From: Nilaparvata lugens
Lineage: Eukaryota; Arthropoda; Insecta; Hemiptera; Delphacidae
Assembly (NCBI RefSeq): GCF_014356525.2
Contig: NC_052511.1
Span: forward strand, 6,197,986 to 6,261,985
Length of the DNA: 64,000 nt
Reading direction: 5' to 3'
The position numbers and the translations under genes were made by a program. The notes below the pieces were generated by a model that saw only the letters and a list, made by a program, of their open reading frames with translations, was not told where the DNA came from and did not search any database. Shown here one piece after another: positions 39,501 to 53,800 of the stretch (its first letter is position 1; each line of letters opens with the position of its first letter).

Positions 39501-42500
39501 AAAGGAGCTGCAGAATACGCTGTCCTCTCAATTGTCCGATTATCTCATTTATCCCACCCGGTACCCCCAATTTTGGTGGTCTATCGGAGGCCAATGCCAA
39601 ATCAGTGAAGTCTCATTTTGGTTCGTGTCAATGGAAACAATTGCTGACTTGAGGTAGGCGCACACAGAGCGTCATCGGACGGATCGGACGATTAGATTTG
39701 ATGCATTGTTTTCAATTGGAGTGCGCATACCTATCCGCATCGTATAGATGACGTCCGATGGCGCCTACCTCTACGAAGAACTGAACACCGTGCTTGTTCA
39801 GATTGAAGCAGTGTTGAATTCTCGATCTCTATGTCAATTGAGCTCTGATCCAAATGATATACAAGCACTTACACCAGCCCATTTCCTGACTCTAACACGT
39901 TTTAAATTAATAAGAAAACAAAGATATTGTCAAATTTCACTAAAAATTTATTAAAAACTTTAAAACAGAACCATGTACTGAGGAACAGCTGATGATGCGT
40001 TGGTTAACTACGTGAAACCATGGTTCTGTTTTAAAGTTTTAGTAAAATTTGACAATATCTTTGTTTTCTTATTATGGAGAGATTTCACAACGTTTGAAAT
40101 TTCTTCCTATATCAGATGTTGAGGATATTCAGATGGCCTAATCCAAATAATTTAGGTATTCCATGACATCTATTTGACTTTTTATCTACTCCAAAACAAT
40201 AACTGAATTGTGTTTGCTCAGTTAAGTCTAGAACTTGAATTTAAACCCTACCCCAGTCGAGGGTTTAAAAGCACGCTGTTCTAAGTCCTGGACGATTTTT
40301 GATAAATCCTTGACTCGGAAAGAGGCGAGAATCTAATTCAAGTCCTGGCTTATAAGCCCTTCACTCAGAAAGCGAAATTATGAACTCCAGGGTCAATCGT
40401 GATCTTTAAACTCCAGAGTCTATTTAAGTACTTGAAATAGACTCGTTATCGCTCTGACTCGGATAGCCAATTTTCTGAGTCCAGATTTTAAAGTCAGTTA
40501 AAGTCTAGTACTTAAGTAAATCCCGAGCTCGGAAACCGGCCATAAGTGTTTTTAAATCTATCTGTATCGTGTGTTTCCTCTTTAAATTAGTATTATTAAA
40601 GTGTTTTTCTATTTCTATTTATTATATGTATAAGTTTTTCCTTTACTTATCTATTTACAAAAATATGGAGCACACGGGAGAATCTTGAAAAATGTTCAAG
40701 AGAATTACTATAACCTCAAAACAGAATAAATTATGTTTATTCATATATTATGAAATTTATATATAGAATGAAAGTAAACGGGCAGCGTCTATGAAAAATT
40801 GCTGCTAGTATAATTCTGAAACGATTATTGTATTTAAATTTTGTATTACTCAAAGGCAGAATAAAGTTCATTTTCATTTTCATATAAATGCTGTATGTTC
40901 TAGTGTTCGGGCACGACACTGGTGCTACGTATTGTATTTAAATTTTGTATTACTCAAAGGCAGAATAAAGTTCATTTTCATTTTCATATAAATGCTGTAT
41001 GTTCTAGTGTTCGGGCACGACACTGGTGCTACGTCTAGGGTGGTCGCCGGACGGACAATACTTGGTTTCGGCGCATGCCATGAACGGATCGGGGCCTACA
41101 GCGCGCATAATCGAGCGGGACGGCTGGAGGCATGGCATGGACTTTGTCGGGCATCGGCAGGCTGTCACTTGTGTCGTGAGTATAATAATGTACTGATCAA
41201 AGTTGAAGCAAGATAATGTAGAGGCTAATTGAAAACAATTTCATATAGCAACTGGTCACTGGTCTGACAGCCTAGTTGTGGAGATGACAGACATCTATGA
41301 TTCAGCATTGGTGTTTTTACACTCACCGATTAGCCAACACTTAGAATTAGGGCCAAGGCACATGAAGCGTTTCTCAGGCGTATCCACTGGCGGCGGACTG
41401 GTCGGCTGGCTAGGATGGAAGCTCTCTGGGGCCTGTTTCACAAAGGTACAAGTAGGTTACAAGTCTTGTTGCCAACCATGGTTTTGTAGAGCTGCGTACA
41501 CATATACGCACTTCCAACCCGCACCGAGCACGCCCCGCCCTCGTACTGCCCTCGTTCCTCCATCGTACCGCAGTCGCTCCGCCTCCGCTCGGTAGTCGCA
41601 CCCATCATGAACGTTACGGAAGATGTTAGATCTTCTCGCGTTCCCCGGTCGAACCACTGTTGCTCCCCGGTCGATCATCAATCGCTCTGCTGGAGTGACG
41701 TTCGGTTGCGGAGCAGAGCGAAAGTCTGTACGCACCTTTAAACTGCTGATAACAAGCGTTTTACAAAAGCAGAATTGTAAACTTGTAGTTACAATGAATT
41801 TCTACAAGTTTACAAGTGATTTGCTTGTTACGAACAAGTGTTTCACAAAGATTTCCATTGTAGCCAACAATTTTTGTCGAAATTACTTGTTCGTAGCTAT
41901 GAAATTTCTACCGAAGTGGAAAGCTATGTAAAGGATTTACAAGTGATCATTGAAATTATTTTAATTATTCAATAAATATTTCTAATAATCAAAAAATGCC
42001 CTATATTCCTCTATAATTAATTATTTTGGAAATATATGCATCAGGAAATTGAATTTAATAAATTTCCAAAATAGTTATTAATGTGTTACCTCATAGGTTA
42101 TGTGTACTATAGTATATATACACAGTATTTATAGTATACATTATAATATTGTACATATACTATATATATACAGTGTAGGTTACAAATTCAGCAATAAATG
42201 AAGTAGACTGTACAAAAAACATTATATTGCTTTCAAATATTTTCAAAGTAACTATTGAAAAGTACAAGTAACCTTTATAAAGGATGAAAAAAGGAAATTA
42301 TGAAAATAGGTTATGTTTACTATTGAAGTACTTGTAGACTTGTAAAATTGTAAACTTGTAGATCATAAACTTTTGTGAAACGTGAGTACTTGTAAACTTG
42401 TAACTACAAGTACTTGTTCGTAACCATGGTTGGTAACAATACTTGTACCTTTGTGAAATAGGCTCCTGATTTGCTGATAATCAGCTAACTCCCGAACGCC

Positions 42501-44794
42501 AGACCAATAAGTTGATAATCAGCCATTAGGTTAAAAAAGCTTATGTGGCTTGGCCCCTTATTGCCGTCCGATTGACTGAGAATTAGCCAATAGGAGGTCA
42601 AATTCCCTGTGTGGGCTGGCATCGGCGTAGTGTGAAAACGTCCTGCTACAAGTCTTTGCCAAACGAGAATGTAAATACAAAGATTAGAAGATTAGGTTAC
42701 GGCCAACTATGGATCTTACAGCAATGTTTGTGCTCATGTTGCACACGATATTATCATAGAGAAACGATAGCATAAGTAGATATCCCATGGTATATCCCAT
42801 GGTATTGATGCTGTGTGATGGGCGTTTATGTCGCAACTTTTACTGTTATCCCAAGCCGATAGTTCACGTAGTTCTTTCCTATGCAGCTGTGTGATGCTGA
42901 TAGTCTCTCAAATTGTGCCGTTCATACACTATCAACCCAACAAAACAGTCAAAATTGACAAGAATCGATTGTAATCGGCTTGAGATATCAGTAAAAGTTG
43001 CGACATAAATTTCCTATACCATGGGATATCTACTTACGCTATTGTTTTCATCTATGATATTATGCTCTTGTAACAATTCAAACACTCCGCTCTCATAGGT
43101 TATTAATTATTAGAAAAGTGGCGACATCACTCAGGCCACCAAATTGGACTTTTGAACTGGTGAGCTGAGAGAGAGTGATGACCGTGTAGAGGCGAAACTA
43201 GAGGGAGATCGCTCCGAGACGCGCTAGAGGAAGGTTGTGCGTGAGATAGTGAGATGTAGTTTTTAGTAATGTGATTGAGGAGTGATTATGTTTAGAGAGA
43301 GAGAGAGATTGATTGATTTGAGTACTTTATTTATGTAGATTACCATATATACTGGCTTATACACTTATATACAATAGCTTACTATACAGCCAAATTATAG
43401 ATGAATTTACATAATATAGACTAAGAAAATTATTATTGAACTGTATATGATATGAAAAAGCAATTTGTAATATAATAACTATAGATAATAATTATATTGT
43501 TATGCATCTACATAAATTGGCGGAGCTTTGGACATATCGAAAGCTTTGGACAGACTCCACAAGACAGATCAAAGCCCCACTAATGCCGCAATCAAAATTA
43601 TGAATAGACTGCCCTTTGAAATAAGACAACTTAATTAAAAAAGGTTTAGAAATGTGCTAGAAAAATTTCTCTTAGATAATCCCTTCTACTCCGTCAAAGA
43701 ATATATGGAGAAAAAATTATATCCAAGGGATTTTGAAATGAATTAAAAATAATGTATATTTTTGAATGATGTGTATTGTTGTATATTATGAACTGTATGT
43801 AATGTATATTTGAATTTCAATCCAATGTACTACTGTGACTGTTTATTGTGGTGGTTTATTGCCCGTTTTTATTGTGCTTGTAGTGTATTGTGTGACTGGC
43901 CTATATGTCAAATTGTGATGTACTATTGAGGCTAATACAGATATTCTATTCTATTCTATTCTATCAATGTTCATCTTCGGAAAGAATATTAAAAATATCC
44001 TCCCCACTAACTCTACCAAAACGTTAATTTCGTTATTAAACTAAGGATTTATTTATTAATGGAAATATTGTAAAAATTTTAATCATAGAATATTTAAGAG
44101 AAAAAACAGAAAATTGATAAGTAAAATAATTATATAAGTAGATAAGATCAATAATTGATTAATAAAATGAAGTAGGCTGAAAGTAGATCAGGGTTATCAA
44201 CTTTCAGTAATATACAGCAGTATGCAGTGGATAATTGAAATAACATGAGTTTATATATATATATATATATATATTGATTATTCATAAATTGTTTCGTTCA
44301 TTTTTTTTTTTGAAATATGTTTAACTTTATTCTGTAAACTAGGCTATATAAACTAAGCATTGTAATCAATTTGTTTATTTTTGTGGAAGATGTGTATTTT
44401 TGTTTAGATTGCTTAATGGCATAAGATAATACTATTTATGTAAGTAGCTCTATATAGTACTTGAAGCAGCTGAATCGTTTTCTTATTATTTTCTGTAATT
44501 CATAAGACGAACCACTCCTCGACGCAGGCCTAGCCTAATGAGGAGTGCACTTGATATTTTTTATGTTTTATGCTTTGTAAAATTACAATGAAGTGAATAA
44601 AAGTTATTATTATTATTATAATATATATATAATTCGTTCTATAACATGGTTTAAGGTTATATTGGTGGAATGGGTGAGGGATGGTTGTCATGTGATCGTT
44701 CTAGGGCCGGACAGTTTCAGTCATTTGTTCCAAAATATTGTGTTGTAAAGTCAGAGAGAGAGAGAGAGAGGAGAGAGAGAGAAGAGAGAGAGAG

Positions 44795-44836
<42 letters not shown>

Positions 44837-47800
44837 TGAGAGAGTATAGATGTTTGTTATGGGATTTTTTCAATAGAGTGAGATTGTTTTGGTGAATTGG
44901 CGTATTTATTTGAATTATCCTATAAAAGTAGCAGGGCCCAGGACCCTAAAAACCTGGTGGTGGAAGCGCTATTGGAGAGCACTGTCATGCTCGCCACGCA
45001 CGCCACACTCTCAAATGCATTAATTATTCAATAATAATTATCACTGTTGATGCTTTAAAGTAAGTATTCAGATTCAATTGAACTTTGCCTACTTTTTTTT
45101 TAGTTGAGATAATGACGTGTGAGTACAACAGGAGGTGTCTTAAGAACGACTTCAGGTTCAACTGATATAGTTTATACTTTTCCCAAGCTTTTTCACACTA
45201 ACGTTAGTAGTGTTGCTACCACACAACCAATTTTTATTTCACGAATATCTTCGGTTTGAGTGAAATTTGGATCATAAACACCCTATAGCATGGGATGTCT
45301 TGTTAGGGATATCTTTTCCCTATGATTCAAATTCAAATTCATTTATTTGCCATAAAATAATACAGATTGAAAAAATAAATATTTTAACTTATAAAATGGC
45401 ACTACCGGCAAAGAAAACTTGTGCGCCGGCAGTGAGTTTGAGCAACTAGGTACAGCAAACATGTCAATAGAAAAAAAAGCTAATTCAAACCACTAGAATA
45501 AATAAAACTATGGAAACCAGGTCACATCTCAATACTTACAAACGATAAGACAAAGTAACAAAATCATAGTTTGATAGACAACTTTCAGATAGTAAAGATT
45601 AATAAAATAAATATTTTATTGAAGTTTATACTTGATGCTTCAGAGATTCAACACAAACATGAAAGCCTGATTAAAGTTTCAACATAATGTTTCATGGATT
45701 TAACACCAAACCCTGATTGAATTTTCAACGAACTATGTTTCAGAGATTCAACACCACCACGAAACCGTGATTGAAGTTAATACTTGATGTTTAAGAGATT
45801 AAACACTGATCACGATACCCTGATTGAATGTTTATACGTGAAGGTGGGTACAGAGTTACGCTCTGCTCCGCAAACGAACGTTACACGAGCAGATCGTAAG
45901 ATGATCGCAGGTCGAGCAAGAGCAGAACGAGAACAGAGCGTGAGCTTGGCAAGTTCGTAGGGCGAACTAACCAATAGTTGCCCATTCGCGGTTAACGTTT
46001 TTGTTGGATCAGTTACGATCTCTGTGTTAGCATATTATAAAATTATCAAAATTAATAATTCATTATAAATCATCAAAATTAAATAATATTAAATTATAAA
46101 AAAACATTTTTAATAATAGGTACCAGCATATTAGAATTTAGAAGATAGAAACCAAACTCCCAACCAAGCCTTTCACCTTTCAAAACATTGACAGACATAT
46201 TAAGTCTTAACCTTTTTTGTAATAAAACATCAACATAAATGCAATAAACTTAATATTTATTATCAATTTAATTTATAAACATAATGCATTATTAGGTTAT
46301 TCAGCAATCCCCTGGTCACAATATTTTATTCAGTTTTGTCACCCGTTCAGCTGGATTGAACCTTTCACATTTGTGAGGTTAGGTTGTAGGGAAGTCAGCA
46401 ATATGACAAGTGCGTGAACATATTGCGAACCTCTAGCGAACCCTTGCGTAACATCTCGCGTAAAGTTCATGATCGGAGCGTGCTTGTAGCGCGTATATCT
46501 GTACGCACCTTAATGTTTCAGAGATTATACTCGAACACAAACGGTGATTGAATTCTCAACGAATTATGTTTCAGAGATTCAACACAAACATACTGCAGAA
46601 CTACTACAAGTCGATGAACAAGCCACTCCAGGCGTGCTGCTGTGCCATAGGCTCTCGCGACCGCAGCATCTCTGTATGGGTGACCGCGCTGAAGCGACCT
46701 CTGTTCGCCATGGAGAACCTGTTCACGCGGCCAGTGCTCGATCTGTCGTGGAGCTCGTCCGGGTTGCAGCTGATGGCTTGCTCGGGGGACGGAACTGTCG
46801 CCTATTTTCAGTTCACACCGAAGGAGCTGGGGACTGCGCTCACTATGGACGAAAAGGTAATAATTGACCGAGTGAAGTGAGGTCTAAGATTCAAGTCGAC
46901 GGATTGGCATTTCTCTTAATGTTTGAATGTTTATATGTTGCGCATTTACGGCGGTAATAGATTTCCATGAAATTTGACAGGTATGTTCCTTTTTAAATTG
47001 CGCGTCGACGTATGTACAAGGTTTTTGGAAATTTTGCATTTCAAGGATAATATAAAAGGAAAAAGGAGCCTCCTTCAAACGCCAATGTTAGATTAAAAAT
47101 CAGACTATAGAATTATTCATCATAAATCAGCTGTTTAGTGGACTATAAGACTAAATCGTTGTCTTCTGTGTGTCTGTTTGTCGTTATGTTTCACAAATAA
47201 TTCGAACGCTTTGATCAAGCAGAATTAGATTTTGAGCACATATTCTTCAAACTTTTCTACAGATCAAGTTCGTTGGAGTACACAATTTACCTACCCATTT
47301 GTCCTTTTTCAGACAAAAAAGGAGTGTCTGTCAATATAACTATATATTGTGTATGTTATAGATAGAATCAATAGAATCACGAGAGGAAAAAAATTATACG
47401 AATGTCATCATAAGTATTAAAATATTGTAAATTGATTCCAACCAGAGATTTAAAAATAGTAACATTACAGAATATAACTAGGTATATCTGTAGTACCACC
47501 CTTTCCACTGTAACCATTAATTTTAACATTATTTTTTTTTCCAGAATAAACTGTATGAGAGGTTGTACGGTAAATCGATGGCGGGCGGCTGTGATACATC
47601 GAACATAGCTATCGAAAACCCCGAGCTGCTGAGCATAAAGGAAGATGACTCGAAAATGGAGGAAGATGTCATGTGTGAGCCACAAAAAACCCCTCCTGCA
47701 GTCAAGCTACCCCCTCCCCCTCCACCCGTGGTTGTCACTTCCCCCCTCCAAGTCAACAAACAAATTGAAACGAGGACCTCCGATGGTAGACGACGGATTA

Positions 47801-50800
47801 CTCCCATATTCATACCGCCTATTCCTGACACTGGGTAATTATTCTGTTTCAATATTATTCTATTTACATTGATAGATACAATATCATTCTGAACTATGAA
47901 TGATTGGGAAGGGAATAACAGGCTTAAAGCGGCCCATAGATGAATAACTTGGTTGGCAACCTAGTTGCCAACTTGCTGTGTTGGAGTGGATGTTGTACGT
48001 CTGTGGGCAGGTTGGCGGTTGTAGCAACCGGTTGGTCCAACCGTTGGTGTGAGATCAAATAGTTTTGATTTTCTATGGGCGGAGCTTAATGTTGGCAACC
48101 ATGTTGGATCATCTGTGGGGAAGTTGACATCCCAGTTCACAATCTCAGTATTTGAATAGTGTCGTAGTACTCATGAGCGTACTTTAATATAATTAAAAGC
48201 ATTTTTTAGGCCTCATTTCACAATAAACGAAAACTAGGTATGAAAGGCAGTTGGGTTATTGAGAGGCAATTATTTGGCAACAGTAGGATGATTTTAAAAA
48301 TGGTTCTGTAATGGTTCTAAAATGGTTCTGTAATATAATTCTTTAATGGTTTAAAATCTACTGTTGCTCAAATCCAGGTTATTTCATGAAATCAGGCCTT
48401 TTCACTTATCCCAGTAATAGTAAACCAGGGAGCAGAATCTCAAAACACAATACGATTTGTTTGTATGTATGGTGAGTAACAATTATTAAGTCTTGACTAA
48501 AATAAAATGAGAACTTTTTATTGAGCTTATACAGTTTGTTGGAGGAATTTTTTATTTGAAGTAGGCTATCTATTTCTTCAACTTCTCAAGTAAAGGCGGT
48601 TAATCGTTCTTGTTCTTCTATTAAATGTTGTTCTCCTATAAAAACATTAACATTTTGTGTAAACAGTAAATCTGTAATGAACACTTTTTCATAAGCCTTA
48701 TCTTAAGCCTGTTATAAAGCATAGACCTAGTAAGGAAATGGAATATATGCTCTAAACTTAAATTTTAGATTATAGATAAGCCTTCTTTATTTATAACCAG
48801 GTTATATTATATAAAAGCCTTATTTATTCACAACCAGGTTCGTCACATAGTATAGTTCAATAAAAGATAATAGATAGCTCATTTTCTGTAAATGTCGAGT
48901 GTAAACACTACAGCAGCAGAGCTGATCGGGTAATGAAGTTGGCAAAAGCAGGTTGACCGTCTGTGGGAAACAGTGGCCAACCAAGTTGGCAACTAGGTTG
49001 CCAACACAGCAAGTTGGCAACTAGGTTGCCAACCAAGTTGTTCGTCTATGGGCCGCTTAAAGCCCAAAACTGTTTCTCTCCCAAACTTATACAGAAATTT
49101 TCCAAAAATAGGTTATGTATACACTTCATGATTTTTGTCCAATTTTGAGTCCAAAGTATTTATAAACTAGTAATTTAGAATTTAGGAAAGTTTAAAACTA
49201 AATTAAATAAGAATACTTCACTAAATAGTCATTGATTATGTATCTTTTATTGTGTATCTATGATTATGTATCTTTTTTCTATTTTGTGCTGTGTTTCAGA
49301 GACGGGCCCGTGCCTTTTAGATCAGATTTTGTATTGTAATTCAGACTATTACCATAGAGAAACAATAGCATAAGTAGATATCCCCATGGTGTAGGGAATT
49401 TATGTCGCAACTTTTACTGTTATCTCAAGCCGATTACTGTCGATTATTGTCAATTTTTACTGTTTTGTTGGGGTGATAGTGTATGAACGGCACAATTTGA
49501 GCGACTACCAGCGTCACAAAGCTGCATAGGAAAGAACTACGTGAACTATCGGCTTGGGATAACAGTAAAAGTTGCTACATAAACGCCCTATACCATGGGA
49601 TATCTACTTATGCTATCGTTTCTCTATGCTATTACGTATCTTATTATTTATTATGTATCTTCTACTGGGTTTCAGAGACGGACCCGTGCCGTTCGGATCA
49701 GATTCGATGACATTTTCGTCGAGCTCAGGCGCGAAGAGCAAGATCGTGGTGGAGCGGAGAGAGGACGTGGTGGTCACACCCAATGTGACCACGCCCATCA
49801 AACAGTCGCCGCACAAAAGCACCAGTTCATCCCCTGTGGCAGCTACTGCTAATGTCTCCCAACCTGCCACCACTGGGTATGTCATGTCAGACATATAGTT
49901 TATCGATCTAATTCAAGCAATTAAATTAAATTTCATCTATTTATTTATATAAAATTAGATTATAAGGAGAGTAGCGAGCTCTTACTGATGACTATAAAGA
50001 GGCCCAAGATAAAAAAACATTCAGGGAATTCCTGATTGTGTCCTTACAGATTAGCAGACTTCCTTGTTGGTTAATGTTTGATTAATGTATTTAATGTGGA
50101 ATCTGTTGTGTTCTATTAACGTTGTGTTGAAATATGAAGGATAGTAGTATTATATTAGATTAAACTTTGACGTGTCATATACTGCGGGAGCATTGCTCCC
50201 TTAAGCCTAGTTTATACGATGACAATTGGCTAGACAATTATTGTCATAAGGCAATTGACTGGCATGAAATTATTGTCTTCGTATAAACACTTCAGGCCAA
50301 TTGTCTTGCCAACTGTCCCGACAATTGGACCGAAATTCAACAGTCTCCGGGAGTAGACTGAGGACAACAGGCTGGGCCCAGCGAGCCCCCCCACCACTCG
50401 GAGGCCAGTGCGCTGTCTTGTTTTTGGCCAGTTCAGTCAAAACAATTCATTGTGGGACGTTTTCTAGGTTAGGTTAGACGTTTTCTAAAGTTTCAACGAA
50501 AATGGCACCTGAATAGGGCGACGATATGAGTATTAAATTTCATGAGCTTTATAAAGACCAAAGATGTCTATGGGATCTGAGAAACTAATTGTATAAGGAT
50601 AAGAATGCGCGGCAAACTGCACTCTTCCAGCACATTGCAAGACTCACTGATAAATTTCTTGCATAGCTGGTTTAACATTCGTTCTAAGTCCTCACGGGAC
50701 ACAACACATGACGATCATTCGGCCATGTTTTCGACTGTCGTGGCAACAGTCAGCCCCGGAGAAACATCTTCTCACTCAGCTGGACTGGCCTTGGACAATT

Positions 50801-53800
50801 GGCAACCACGTGATGATAATTGTCCTCGGACAATTGTCTCGCCAATTGGCATCGTATAAACTAGGCTTTAATGCAGTTTCATGATTATGACGAACAAGAA
50901 AAGTTAAGTTAAGTTATGATTACAGTCTAGAAAGTTAGCAGAACAGCGTTGCTAATTCTCTGCCTCTTTTCATAGATAAAAGATCGCTTAAGAAGATATC
51001 CGATGGTATATTTCGTTTATGTTTCAAATTTCAAGCCGATTTTTGTAACTCAAGCCTATTACTATGGATCTGTTTTTGCCAGGTGAGAGTGGAAGAACGG
51101 CTCATTATGAGACTACCAGCGTCACATATCTTCACAAAAAATAACTACTAGGACTATCGGCTTGAGTTAACAGTGGAATTGGGAACATAAACACCCTATA
51201 CCATGGGATATCTTCTTATGCTATCTTTTCTCTATTATTATAGTCTGTGCAAACCTAAGGCCAGGCACACACCAGTTAGTCAAGACAAGACAAGACATGA
51301 TCAGACAAAATACTTCACATAGTTGCTAATGATGCAACTCACACTGATTAGTGATTGCAATTAGACATGTGTTGATAAGCAACTATGTGAAGTATTGTGA
51401 CTAAACGTGTCTGATCATGTCTTGTCTTGTCTTGACTAACTGGTATGCGCCTAGCCAGGGGTTTGCACAGACTATAATATAATAATAGAGGAAAGATAGC
51501 ATAAGAAGATATCCCATGGTATAGGGTGTTTATGTTCCCAATTCCACTGTTAACTCAAGCCGATAGTCCTAGTAGTTATTTTTTGTGAAGATATGTGACG
51601 CTGGTGACCAGCCAAGGCTAGGCGCACACCAGTTAGTCAAGACAAGACAAGACATGATCAGACACGTTTAGTCACAATACTTCACATAGTTGTTTATGAC
51701 GCTACACACACACTGATTAGTGATTGCAATTAGACATGTCTTCATAAGCAACTATGTGAAGTATTGTGACTAAACGTGATTAGTCCTGTCTTGACTAATC
51801 GGTGTGTGACCAGTCTTAGATTGCAGCATTGCTTTTATGGAGTACAGTGCTCCTAGATTTCCCTAGAATCCAGAGAGCATGTGAGCTAATTATGTAAGAG
51901 AAAAGCGAAAAGAGAGCGTACGCCTGTTTGATAGAATCAGATTAAAAACGGCAACAGTGTGATCCTATTCTTATATTGAAATATAATAAGAATATTTCAT
52001 TTCATTTCATTTCATTTTTATTTCACCACCTACATCACAAGGATGAGGGGCACGTCAAGGAAGCGAATGAAAGTCGCTACTTTTGAATTACACTCTTCAC
52101 TGGAAATTCCTTCAGTGAATAGAGTGGATTGTCTAAAAAGTATTTTTTTAGAGCTTGCTTAAATGGTTTAGGCTCTTTTATACTTTTTATATCGTGTGGC
52201 AGGCAATTATGAAAGCGGAAACCCTGTGTATGTGGCTGTCTCTGTGTTTTCAGCAGTCTACTGTATGGGAGGTCGAAATCGTTTTTTCCTCTTGTATTGT
52301 GTTCATGTATATTGTGTCTACATGGCCTAACCGTTACATACTTTTTTATGTAGATATAGAGGGATACTACTGTAAAGATTCTGTCCCTCCTGAAATAAGG
52401 CCTGCAGTGAGCGTCATATGGCAAACAGTTCATAAATCCTTATTGATTTCTTTTGTAATATCAGTATTTGTTCTAGGTATGTGTGCGGTGCGCTTCCCCC
52501 AGGCTATTATGCCAAAACTGATGTGTGAAGCGAATAATGAATGATAGGCCATCATTGCAGTGCTTTTATCTGCTATACTCCTTATTCTTCTTATCCCATA
52601 GAGTGATGTGGATAATTTGCTACACAGTGATTCAATGTGCTCCTGCCATGTCAAGTTTCTATCTAATATTTTGCCCAGGAATCTTGCTGAACCCGAAACA
52701 AAATAGAAACAAAATAAAATTGGAATTCGGCTACTAACATAGTATGAAACTATAAATTTGTGAGAAGACAGTTTTGTGCTATGCCTGTTGTCTTCTCCCA
52801 ATCATATTATATTGTGATTATGATTTGTGACTGTCAATGAAATAAATGAATAAATTAATAATTGTCCATAAAGCCCTGTGTTGCAAACTAAGGTTTGCAT
52901 GGATTATAGTTTTAGCTATAATGCCGTCATCAAGTAGTATCTTCCAAAAATTCCATTTCCTGTAATAAATTAAACATTCAAGTAGCTCCATCAAAACGCT
53001 TGATTGAATATAATAATAATGACGTAACAATCTATTACATTATTATCATTTTATTAAGGTACAAATCTGGATTGAATCAAATGAGGATGATTTGTTTGTG
53101 TGTTATGTGTAGCCAACAGTCCAGCACAGTTGTACCAGCTGCAGTGAAGCGTTCAGATTCCAACACACAGTCGTCGCGAAAGAGGCCCAGATTCGCTGAC
53201 AAGGCGAATTGCCAGAACGACGCAGTTGCATCTGCGCAGCCTCCACTTCCGGTTCCGGTTCCGGCCGCCGCCACAAAACCAGCCACTTCCGGTCACTCGG
53301 GCGCGCTTCCTTTTCTAAACATAACATCGAGCAACAGCATACCTGTGAGTTCACAAAATTCAATAATAATAACTCAACTTAATAAATTCAATAATAATAT
53401 CAACTTAATAAAAATGAAAGTTGATATTAATTTGATAAATAGGCATACATATTTGATTATATGTTGAATTTGGTTCCCAGAATTCATTTTCTGAAATGTA
53501 AGTTGATGTTAATTTAATAAATATATAATTTATAAAATGTAATCAATGGAGAAATACAGTAATGCTAGAAGGATGTGAGCCCTACTTGGTTATGAAACAA
53601 AAGAAGAGAAGAATAAGAAACTGTTATAATAATTATCAAAAGAAATTCCAAATGATGTCAGCCACCCTGAAGACTTTTGCATCTGCAAATATTGAATACA
53701 GTGTGAACGCTTCAGGGAAATTTACAGATGCAGAAGTTTTCATTGTGGTTGGCAACATTTATTATGAATTTTCATTCAATAATATCAAATATTCATGAAG

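Larger units (their letters stand above)
25355..41007 (+). other. HIRA intron 6, 15.7 kb, host of nested P4H genes
   Basis: The largest intron. A repeat fragment with GAGGTTCACGTTATAAAG begins about 15 bases after the donor. Then come a three-level repeat nest (25746-27166), a mariner-like element (27347-28284), a palindrome with two prolyl hydroxylase genes (about 27.3-35.4 kb), tandem repeats, an intact-ended Tc1/mariner element (37246-38629), a BEL/Pao remnant (39400-39950) and a 104-bp duplication touching exon 7. Positions 36100-36950 and 40080-40820 hold AT-rich and short-repeat sequence without recognised genes. Confidence 0.85.
41176..46574 (+). other. HIRA intron 7
   Basis: 5.4 kb. 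It holds a large fold-back (41431-42463) with a nested MITE, a CATAGAG MITE (42755-43056), a plus-strand LINE tail (43520-43963), (TA)n and (GA)n tracts, a repeat tail (44470-44640), a SINE-like tail (45300-45450) and the exon 8 acceptor minisatellite with an inserted MITE. Confidence 0.8.
47835..49675 (+). other. HIRA intron 9
   Basis: 1.84 kb. It holds a large fold-back (47926-49060), a decoy exon 10 start (49300-49336) and a CATAGAG MITE (49353-49628). Confidence 0.8.
49877..53112 (+). other. HIRA intron 10
   Basis: 3.24 kb. It holds a fold-back (50201-50871), a diverged CATAGAG-like element (50971-51235), two GTCAAGACAAGAC fold-backs (51255-51460, 51613-51818), a partial CATAGAG-like element (51486-51612) and a LINE tail (51990-52800). 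Confidence 0.8.

Noticed and set aside
41278..41740. Several 60-105 codon frames on both strands after exon 7
   Set aside because: They arise from a GC-rich MITE that recurs at 62891-63140 with the same spurious frames.
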